Shown here in pieces: positions 27,541 to 34,337 of a DNA stretch of 64,000 nucleotides. The stretch covers positions 248,001 through 312,000 of the forward strand of contig NZ_JAAXGE010000005.1 in assembly GCF_014750685.1 (NCBI RefSeq), given 5' to 3'. How positions within the stretch are numbered: position 1 is the first letter of the stretch; each line of letters begins with the position of its first letter. Source of the DNA: Bacteroides sp. GM023. Its GTDB lineage: Bacteria > Bacteroidota > Bacteroidia > Bacteroidales > Bacteroidaceae. The notes under the pieces were generated by a model. That model saw only the letters and a program-made list of their open reading frames with translations. It made no database searches and had not been told where the DNA came from. The position numbers were made by a program, and so were the translations under genes.

Positions 27541-28782
27541 TTAGTCTGCTTTGAATGTTCCGTTCTTTAGGGCTTCCATAATGTTTGCCGGTGGACGTTG
27601 GTTCATTAGTTCGTTTTTCATGAAGTCCATGTATGGAGCTACATGTTTGATGAACTGATAGTATCCTTTGCATAAGTAATTCAAGCCGGGTTCACCTTCC
27701 GATGTTTGGCTGAAACGATTCTTCGGACACTCCCCGTTGCAGGCAAAGAGGAATTCACATTCCTTGCATTGAACCGGGAGAGACTGATATTTCATGTTTC
27801 CGAAGTTATGCTGGCGTTCGCTGTGCATCATTTCCACGAGCGTTTGGTTGTAGATATTTCCCAATTTATATTCGGGGAACACAAAATGGTCACAGGAATA
27901 AACGTCTCCGTTAAATTCCATCACACCGGCATGTCCGCAGGTTTTTGCCATTGTACATACTCCAGGCTGTTCACCCATCCAGTTGGCGAGGGTAGAGTCG
28001 AATATCTGTATGTAGTAGTTGCCTACATCTTCCTTCACCCATTCGTCGAAAAGAGTACAGAGGAATTTACCCCACTGTTCGGGAGTGATTGAGAAGTCGG
28101 CCAGTGTTCCTTCCTTGTTTTCAGCGAGAGAGGCGAGGTGGCGTCCGTCCTGATGTGGGAGGATACGCTCTACGATAGGTGCAAACTGGATATAGTGGCA
28201 ATCTATTTCTTTGAAGAAATTATAAAAGTCCAACGGATAGTCGGCGTTGAAGTCGTTAATAACAGCCATCGCATTCCATTCTACCTGATGTTTTTTCAAA
28301 AGGTTGATGCCCTGCATCACTTTCACGAAAGAGGGTTTTCCCATCTTGTTTTTGCGATACTCATCATGGAATTCCTGCGGTCCGTCGATGGAGACACCTA
28401 CCAGCCAGTTGTTATCGTGGAAAAACTCGCACCATTCATCGGTGAGCATTGTTCCGTTGGTTTGGATACAGTTGTCGATCGTACGTCCACGGGCATACTT
28501 TTTTTGCAGTTCCATTGCCTTTTTGTAGAAAGAAAGCGGTCGCATTAGCGTTTCTCCTCCGTGCCAGGTGAAAAGTACCTGTGGCATGGTCTGTGAGTTA
28601 ATGTACTCGTCGATAAACTTTTCAAGAAGTTCATCGCTCATTACGTGTTTCGGATTGTCTTTGTATAGGTTGGCCTTCTCCAGATAGTAGCAATAATCGC
28701 ATGCAAGATTGCATACGGCACCTACTGGCTTTACCATCACATAAAGCGGTTTGGCAAAAGGGGCATAAGTTGATGTTTTCAT
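27541..28782 (-). CDS. chuR: Anaerobic sulfatase-maturating enzyme (radical SAM)
   Basis: 413 residues from ATG 28782 (MKTSTYAPFAKPLYVMVKPV); the longer frame to 28923 runs through A/T-rich leader and is rejected. The radical SAM motif is Cys24-x3-Cys28-x2-Cys31 (CNLACDYC). The C-terminal SPASM region has CTMAKTCG, CDHF, CKECEFLFAC, CPKNRF and a late Cys for two extra iron-sulfur clusters. It oxidises the active-site Ser or Cys of sulfatases to formylglycine before export. It matches the B. thetaiotaomicron enzyme known as ChuR/anSMEbt. The substrate in this window is the serine-type sulfatase at 19043-20593. Confidence 0.95.
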   Translation of the reverse strand: MKTSTYAPFAKPLYVMVKPVGAVCNLACDYCYYLEKANLYKDNPKHVMSDELLEKFIDEYINSQTMPQVLFTWHGGETLMRPLSFYKKAMELQKKYARGRTIDNCIQTNGTMLTDEWCEFFHDNNWLVGVSIDGPQEFHDEYRKNKMGKPSFVKVMQGINLLKKHQVEWNAMAVINDFNADYPLDFYNFFKEIDCHYIQFAPIVERILPHQDGRHLASLAENKEGTLADFSITPEQWGKFLCTLFDEWVKEDVGNYYIQIFDSTLANWMGEQPGVCTMAKTCGHAGVMEFNGDVYSCDHFVFPEYKLGNIYNQTLVEMMHSERQHNFGNMKYQSLPVQCKECEFLFACNGECPKNRFSQTSEGEPGLNYLCKGYYQFIKHVAPYMDFMKNELMNQRPPANIMEALKNGTFKAD

Positions 28783-28910
28783 GACTACAAAATTAGATAA
28801 ACTAAATGAAAAAAAGTCCCTTATACGTATGTTTATAAGGATTATTAAAGAAAAGAGACTTACAAGATTTAAATATTGATAAAATGTTTCCTTGGATTCT
28901 GAATCAATTG

Positions 28911-28918
28911 TACCTTTG
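28911..28918 (+). promoter_or_regulatory. -7 box of the DUF4369/TPR operon
   Basis: TACCTTTG fits TAnnTTTG; the -33 region has only a partial match (CTTG near 28891-28894). Transcription would start near 28925, about 16 nt before the ATG. Confidence 0.5.
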
Positions 28919-28940
28919 CACACAGAATTTTAATGAATAG

Positions 28941-29675
28941 ATGAACGTGAATAAAATTTTGCCTTTTTTGCTTTTGCTTCCGTTTCTGGCTTCTTGCACC
29001 AGTAAGTACAAGATTGAAGGAACATCTTCAGTAAACAGTCTGGATGGAAAAATGTTGTATCTTAAGTCCCTGAACGACGGCGAATGGGTAAAACTGGATT
29101 CCGCCGAAGTGGTGCATGGGGGATTCTCCATGAAAGGGAAAATAGATTCAGTGCAGATGGTAACACTCTACATGGATAATGAAAGCATCATGCCGATTGT
29201 GCTGGAAAATGGCAAGATTACGGTAACTATCAGCAATACCGACCTGAAAGCAGTGGGTACACCCCTGAATGCGGCATTGTATGAGTTCATCGACAAAAGG
29301 AATAAGCTGGAAGAAGGTATCGGTGAGTTAGAACAGAAAGAAACCCGCATGGTGATGGATGGCGGCGACCTGGAAGAAATTCACTCACAACTGATGGTGG
29401 AAGGCGATTCACTGATGAAAGAAATGAACCAGTATGTAAAAACTTTCATCTCGACCAATTATGAGAATGTGCTGGGGCCAAGTGTATTTATGATGCTTTG
29501 CAGCTCCTTGCCATATCCTGTTATGACTCCTCAAATAGATGATATAATAAAAGATGCTCCTTACTCTTTCAAGAGCAACAAGCTCGTGCGTGAATTTCTT
29601 TCCAAGGCGAAAGAGAATATGAAATTGATAGAAGAACATCAACGTTTAGAACAAAATACTCCGACAAATAAGTAA
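28941..29675 (+). CDS. DUF4369-containing lipoprotein
   Basis: 244 residues with lipobox LASC followed by TSKYKIEG. The region to about residue 120 (IEGTSSVNSLDGKMLYLKSLNDGEWVKLDSAEVVHGGFSMKGKID) is the DUF4369 beta-sandwich that in other Bacteroidetes proteins precedes thioredoxin-like domains. Here no thioredoxin domain follows; instead there is a helical C-terminal part (about 120-244) rich in Glu and Lys. It is likely periplasmic and attached to a membrane. The function is not known. It lies 42 bp before the TPR-HTH regulator, suggesting co-transcription. Confidence 0.82.
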   Translation: MNVNKILPFLLLLPFLASCTSKYKIEGTSSVNSLDGKMLYLKSLNDGEWVKLDSAEVVHGGFSMKGKIDSVQMVTLYMDNESIMPIVLENGKITVTISNTDLKAVGTPLNAALYEFIDKRNKLEEGIGELEQKETRMVMDGGDLEEIHSQLMVEGDSLMKEMNQYVKTFISTNYENVLGPSVFMMLCSSLPYPVMTPQIDDIIKDAPYSFKSNKLVREFLSKAKENMKLIEEHQRLEQNTPTNK

Positions 29676-29717
29676 ACTTTGAGTTTTTTGCGTATTTTTG
29701 TGCAAAACTCAAGTAAA

Positions 29718-31451
29718 GTGAAAACGACTATTTCGGTATATGCCGCTTTCTTTTTTATTTCTGTCTCATCAATTTCGTGTCATAAGGATTCGGATGTCCT
29801 CGGTGGGACTTTTTCTAAAGTGGAAGAGTATATGGACATCTGTCCGGACACAGCCTTGTATATATTAAATTCAATTCCAAATCCGGAGGACTTGCGTGGT
29901 AAAGCGGGAGCTGACTATGCACTTCTGATGACGCAAGCCATGGATAAGAACTATATGAAGTTTAGCTCGGATTCATTGATTGCACTGGCTTTGAATTACT
30001 ATTCAGTGGATAAGAGAGAACCTGACATGCGTGCAAAAGCCCAGTACTACTATGGGCGGGTGTTGTTGGAGTCGGATAAAGCAGAAGAAGCCTTAGGATA
30101 CTTCCTTGCCGCAAAAGAATACTTCGAAAGTGTCCGAAACTATAAGATACTGGCCTTGATTGCCGAAGAAACAGGAAAAATAAGCCGGAAGCAGAAGAAA
30201 CATGCCGAGGCTTTGGCTGATTTCAGGGGAGCATTTGCCATGCATCAGCAATTAAAAGACTCTATGGGCATCGTACGGACCAGTCTCCATATGGCGCGTT
30301 CCTTTTTGTTTGAGAACCAATGGGACAGTAGCCACTACTATTATAACTACGCTTTAAAACTTACCGAGTTAAAGAAATATCCTTTTGAAAATTCAATTTT
30401 GCATGAATTGGGGATATTATACCGTTCAATGGGAGATTTGAATGCTGCCGAACCTTATTTCCTTTCCGCTTATCAGAAAGAAAGCGATGAAGAAAAGAAG
30501 TATATGGAATGTCTGTCTTTAGGTTATCTGTATATGCAGATGGGGAGAGTGCAGGAGGCTAAGAAATATTTGAAGATGAGCATGAACTCTCCCCATGCAT
30601 ATACGAGGATCAATGCTTATACCTATTTATATTTTCTGGAAAAAGACATAGATAGTTTTGAAAAGGCTGTTATCTATCATGAGAAGGCGGATTCCATAAC
30701 GAATGCGATGGAAGCGATTAACTCAGAGAAATTGATTACTCAATTGCAGAAGCAATATGAGAAGGAGAAACTACAGAATAATAACTTGCGGATGAAGATA
30801 CAGTATACGAGTTTCACCCTGTGGAGCGTCGTTGCTTTTTTGCTAGTAGCTTTTTGTATGTGCTATTATTATCGCAAGAATCGGGAACATAAGAGTAAGA
30901 TTGTCGAAATTGAATCCCAAATTAGAGATAATGAGGAAGAAATAGACCGCTATCAACAAGAAGTAGAAGAAATTCAGAAATTAAAAGACTTGTTACAGGA
31001 AGAGAATCGTTCGAAGGTAGGAGAGTTGAACGGGAAAATAGTGCTTCTCGCCATGCAGAATAAAAATCTGTCGGGATTATTAAAAGAACTGGGCGGGGAA
31101 TTGGCTGTCGGAGCTTCTTCTGAACAATATATATCTGCCTTTCGTTTATTACTTGCCATCAAAGAAGGAACGTTGAGGGGTAAGTTATCCAATGAAGAAC
31201 GTGAAAAGTTATTCAGCTTGTTTGATTTGCTTTATTCCAATTATGTCAGTCGCTTGCTCGAACTGTGTCCTTCGTTGACGAGACACGATCTTGAAATCTG
31301 TTGTTTCCTGAAGTTTGGCTTGACGCATGAAGAATTGAGTCGTATTTTTCAGACCAGTCCCGATTCGGTAACCAAGGCAAAAGGACGGTTGAAAGGTCGG
31401 TTGGGTGTATCTCCTCAAGAAGATTTAGTCCTCTATTTAAGTGAATTTTGA
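29718..31451 (+). CDS. Membrane-bound TPR protein with C-terminal HTH (one-component regulator)
   Basis: About 577 residues from GTG 29718 (KTTISVYAAFFF, lipobox-like SISC); the TTG at 29679 falls inside a hairpin and is less likely. Residues about 25-340 form tetratricopeptide repeats (ALGYFLAAKEYFESVRNYKILALIAEETGKI and others) expected in the periplasm. A membrane helix (LWSVVAFLLVAFCMCYYY) is followed by a coiled coil. The C-terminus (LTRHDLEICCFLKFGLTHEELSRIFQTSPDSVTKAKGRLKGRLG) is a LuxR-like helix-turn-helix. This is a common Bacteroides layout for sensing in the periplasm and acting on DNA. The signal and targets are unknown. Confidence 0.82.
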   Translation: MKTTISVYAAFFFISVSSISCHKDSDVLGGTFSKVEEYMDICPDTALYILNSIPNPEDLRGKAGADYALLMTQAMDKNYMKFSSDSLIALALNYYSVDKREPDMRAKAQYYYGRVLLESDKAEEALGYFLAAKEYFESVRNYKILALIAEETGKISRKQKKHAEALADFRGAFAMHQQLKDSMGIVRTSLHMARSFLFENQWDSSHYYYNYALKLTELKKYPFENSILHELGILYRSMGDLNAAEPYFLSAYQKESDEEKKYMECLSLGYLYMQMGRVQEAKKYLKMSMNSPHAYTRINAYTYLYFLEKDIDSFEKAVIYHEKADSITNAMEAINSEKLITQLQKQYEKEKLQNNNLRMKIQYTSFTLWSVVAFLLVAFCMCYYYRKNREHKSKIVEIESQIRDNEEEIDRYQQEVEEIQKLKDLLQEENRSKVGELNGKIVLLAMQNKNLSGLLKELGGELAVGASSEQYISAFRLLLAIKEGTLRGKLSNEEREKLFSLFDLLYSNYVSRLLELCPSLTRHDLEICCFLKFGLTHEELSRIFQTSPDSVTKAKGRLKGRLGVSPQEDLVLYLSEF

Positions 31452-31561
31452 TAAATAAAAAATGAATTGTCCGGGTTGATGACCGTTACGAAAATGTTAC
31501 CCTTCTGACTTTTAGTAGTTTATGGAAAAATAAATGTCTCGTAATTGTCCGGGTAACTTTT

Positions 31562-31592
31562 TTTGTAGTTTCGGATACATCCCGTACTTTTG
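31562..31592 (+). promoter_or_regulatory. Bacteroides-type promoter
   Basis: TTTG at 31562-31565, 19-bp spacer and TACTTTTG at 31585-31592. The start of transcription is expected near 31599, about 49 nt before the ATG of the short glycosyltransferase-like gene. Confidence 0.75.
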
Positions 31593-31647
31593 ACACAGCA
31601 AAAAACAATATAATAGTAAAAACCTTTTCCTTTAACTGTTTTAAAAT

Positions 31648-32127
31648 ATGAAGAGTCCTAATGAAGCATCCGCTTTTTCCTCCTGGAATGGGAGTGAATT
31701 GCAGCTCATGGAACAAAGAACTCGCATTGTGGTCGGGATCGGTAATCCCCGTACTAGATTAAGGGTGAATGTTCTGTTAAGTACGATACCGGAGTATCAT
31801 GTAAGGTACATGTCATCTGATGAAGATGAAATCAGTAGCGTGATTGACGAAGCTGATTTGATTATTGGTACGGGGATTATAGCCCGCGAAGGAGTGCTGA
31901 ACCGGAAACCGGTTATTATAGTGGGAGATTATGGATTTGGAGGCTTGGTTACTCCGAATACATTCCGCAAACATTATAATAATAGTTTCAGAGGTAAGAT
32001 TAATGGAGTGAGAGATGAATACTTCTCTTTAGAGAGACTGGAAGGTGAAATAAAGAGAGCATTCTGTCTGACATTTCAGGAATTGCAAATGATGTCGAAT
32101 CAAACAATTACTTTTCTCAATATATAA
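31648..32127 (+). CDS. Short protein resembling the C-terminal half of a GT-B glycosyltransferase
   Basis: 159 residues. Residues about 70-135 (ADLIIGTGIIAREGVLNRKPVIIVGDYGFGGLVTPNTFRKHYNNSFRGKI) resemble the donor-binding C-terminal domain of GT-B enzymes, where a G-T-G-x-x-x-x-E-x-x-x-x-x-K-P-V-I pattern is usual. The N-terminal Rossmann half is missing, and the protein starts with only about 25 extra residues (MKSPNEASAF). It has a good promoter and its own terminator, so it is probably a real monocistronic gene, not a remnant. It might be a regulator or partner rather than an enzyme. Confidence 0.65.
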   Translation: MKSPNEASAFSSWNGSELQLMEQRTRIVVGIGNPRTRLRVNVLLSTIPEYHVRYMSSDEDEISSVIDEADLIIGTGIIAREGVLNRKPVIIVGDYGFGGLVTPNTFRKHYNNSFRGKINGVRDEYFSLERLEGEIKRAFCLTFQELQMMSNQTITFLNI

Positions 32128-32162
32128 TTTTTTTATGAATCAATGCATAAAAACTGGTTAGG

Positions 32163-32200
32163 AATGTGGGGGTGCGTGAGTATCCCCACATTTATTTTTT
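32163..32200 (+). terminator. Rho-independent terminator
   Basis: AATGTGGGG at 32163-32171 pairs with CCCCACATT at 32184-32192, followed by TATTTTTT. It ends the 31648-32127 gene and lies against the convergent acyltransferase stop. Confidence 0.88.
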
Positions 32201-32203
32201 GTG

Positions 32204-32962
32204 CTACCGGTCCTGGTCTTCGTTTTTCACCATTCCCTTGTGTTCTTCGGGAAGTGCACTTTCAACCGCGGCATAAGCCTCTGCCATAGTAGCTTTGATG
32301 TTTTCCATACCTTTTCCTTTGGGTGGGATAGGATCGTGAATTGTCAGAATCATGCGATGACGATGTATCCACTTCCCAGTACGCGGCAAGATTTCAAATG
32401 AACCGTCGATAGTGACAGGCACCACTGCCAGTTGTAAATCATCGGCCAACTGGAAAGCTCCTTTCTTGAAATATCCCATATGTCCTGTGAAAGTACGTGC
32501 CCCTTCCGGAAAAACCACCAAAGAAACTCCGTCTTTCAGAGAGTCTTTTGCCTGTCGGATAGTTTCCAGCACTTTCTTCGGACCGGAGCGGTCAACAAAG
32601 ATATGTCCTGCACTTTCACAAGCCTTTCCGACGAATGGCAATTTGCGCAGGCTTTTTTTCATCATCCACTTGAAGTTCCTTCCGATGAAGCCATAGATTA
32701 CGAAAATATCGAATGCCCCCTGATGATTAGGTACGAAAATATAGGAAGTTTTATTATGTAACTTTTCACGCCCGCGAATCTTTACGGGAATCAACAGAAA
32801 AAGACAAATTAATTGTGACCATATCTTCCCCGGATAATATCCCCAGAAGTGGGCTCCACCCAAAAGGGAACCTACAATAGTGACGAGTGCCGTGAGGATA
32901 GTCAACACTAATAAAATAGGCAAAGCGATGCAAATCTGATAAATATAATACAGTATCTTCAT
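32204..32962 (-). CDS. plsC: 1-acyl-sn-glycerol-3-phosphate acyltransferase
   Basis: 252 residues with two N-terminal membrane helices. The acyltransferase motifs are NHQGAFD (H-x4-D catalytic pair), FVDRSGPKK and FPEGART, plus VPVTIDGS. It transfers an acyl chain to lysophosphatidic acid in phospholipid synthesis at the inner membrane. The Lys- and Glu-rich end (KGMVKNEDQDR) is cytoplasmic. The divergent neighbour is sbcD. A CAAATATA element (minus-strand TATATTTG) near 32985 could be its -7 box. Confidence 0.9.
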   Translation of the reverse strand: MKILYYIYQICIALPILLVLTILTALVTIVGSLLGGAHFWGYYPGKIWSQLICLFLLIPVKIRGREKLHNKTSYIFVPNHQGAFDIFVIYGFIGRNFKWMMKKSLRKLPFVGKACESAGHIFVDRSGPKKVLETIRQAKDSLKDGVSLVVFPEGARTFTGHMGYFKKGAFQLADDLQLAVVPVTIDGSFEILPRTGKWIHRHRMILTIHDPIPPKGKGMENIKATMAEAYAAVESALPEEHKGMVKNEDQDR

Positions 32963-33083
32963 AGGGTTGGATTTTTATCCTGCAAATATACATGATTATT
33001 GGTAAAAAAGAGATGCAGATGCTATATTATCTTTTCGATTGTGTTATTTTTGTCTCTTGTTATTTAGAGATAGTTACAAAAAT

Positions 33084-34337
33084 ATGATACGTATATTACA
33101 TACTGCCGACTGGCACCTCGGTCAAACCTTCTTCGGCTATGATCGTGCCGCAGAACATGAGGCGTTTTTGAATTGGCTGTCAGAAGAAATTCGTCAGAAA
33201 GAGATTGATGCATTGATTATAGCCGGGGACGTTTTTGATGTCTCCAATCCTTCAGCTGCATCCCAAAGCGTGTATTATCGGTTTATTTACCGGGTAACGG
33301 CGGAGAATCCGAACTTACAGATTGTGATTGTTGCCGGCAACCATGATTCGGCGGCACGCCTGGAAGCTCCTTTGCCTTTATTGCAGGCTATGCGAACAGA
33401 GGTCAGAGGGGTAGTACGCAAACGGGAAGGCGGAGAGATAGACTATGAACATTTATGTGTGGAACTGAAGAATCGCCAGGGAGAAGTAGAGTTGCTTTGT
33501 ATGGCAGTTCCTTTCTTGCGTCAGGGGGATTATCCGTCTCTGCAAACGGAAGGTAATCAGTATGCGGAAGGAGTTCGCGAACTTTACGCTCAACTTCTGC
33601 AAAGGTTATGGAAGCGAAGGAAAGTAAACCAGTCGATTCTTGCCATTGGTCATTTGCAGGCTACCGGATCGGAGATTGCAGAGAAAGATTACAGTGAACG
33701 TACGGTCATTGGCGGTTTGGAGTGTGTATCGCCGGATGCCTTTTCAGAACAGATAGCTTACACAGCTTTGGGGCATATTCATAAAGCCCAACGAGTATCC
33801 GGACGGGAGAATGTACGCTATGCGGGGAGTCCCATTCCGATGTCTTTTGCAGAGAAACATTATCATCATGGAGTGGTGATGGTAACTTTTGACGGTGGTT
33901 GTGCGGTAGATATAGAACGGATTGAATGTCCGAAGTTAGTCCCTTTGGTGAGTGTACCGAATGGAGAACCTGCATTGCCGGAAGTTGTACTGGATGCTTT
34001 GAAAGATTTACCCGTAGCAGAGGAAATCGCGCCCTATTTGGAAGTAAAGGTACTGTTGGAAGAACCCGAGCCTATGCTCCGGCAGGAGATAGAGGAAGTT
34101 TTAGCGGATAAAAACTATCGGTTGGCACGCATTGTTTCCACGTATCACAATGATGCGGGAAGGGTGGAAAAAGAAGAAACAGATTGGAAGAGGGGATTAC
34201 AAGAAATGTCCCCTTTGCAAATTGCGCAATCTGCCTTTGAGAAGATTTACCAGGCGGAAATGCCTGAAGAATTAACAGAACTTTTTCAGGAAGCCTACCT
34301 GGCTGCCACCCGTAAAGAAGAGGAGGAAGAAGGATGA
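33084..34337 (+). CDS. sbcD: Exonuclease subunit SbcD
   Basis: 417 residues from ATG 33084 (MIRILHTADWHLGQTFFGYDR); the longer frame from 33039 is rejected because of its non-conserved leader. Metallophosphoesterase motifs: DWHLG, GDVFD, GNHDS, GHLQ and GHIH, which bind two metal ions. With SbcC it forms the bacterial Mre11-Rad50 complex that cuts hairpins and protein-blocked DNA ends. A -7 box TATTTTTG lies at 33045-33052. It overlaps sbcC by ATGA. Confidence 0.95.
   Translation: MIRILHTADWHLGQTFFGYDRAAEHEAFLNWLSEEIRQKEIDALIIAGDVFDVSNPSAASQSVYYRFIYRVTAENPNLQIVIVAGNHDSAARLEAPLPLLQAMRTEVRGVVRKREGGEIDYEHLCVELKNRQGEVELLCMAVPFLRQGDYPSLQTEGNQYAEGVRELYAQLLQRLWKRRKVNQSILAIGHLQATGSEIAEKDYSERTVIGGLECVSPDAFSEQIAYTALGHIHKAQRVSGRENVRYAGSPIPMSFAEKHYHHGVVMVTFDGGCAVDIERIECPKLVPLVSVPNGEPALPEVVLDALKDLPVAEEIAPYLEVKVLLEEPEPMLRQEIEEVLADKNYRLARIVSTYHNDAGRVEKEETDWKRGLQEMSPLQIAQSAFEKIYQAEMPEELTELFQEAYLAATRKEEEEEG

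Noticed and set aside
28819..28840. Palindrome CCTTATA...TATAAGG between anSME and the DUF4369 gene as a riboswitch
   Set aside because: It is only a 7-bp stem without any conserved aptamer features; too little to support a riboswitch.
29679..29717. TTG start for the TPR-HTH protein
   Set aside because: The TTG lies in an inverted repeat (TTGAGTTTT/AAAACTCAA) that also contains a TATTTTTG box; the GTG at 29718 gives a cleaner signal sequence.
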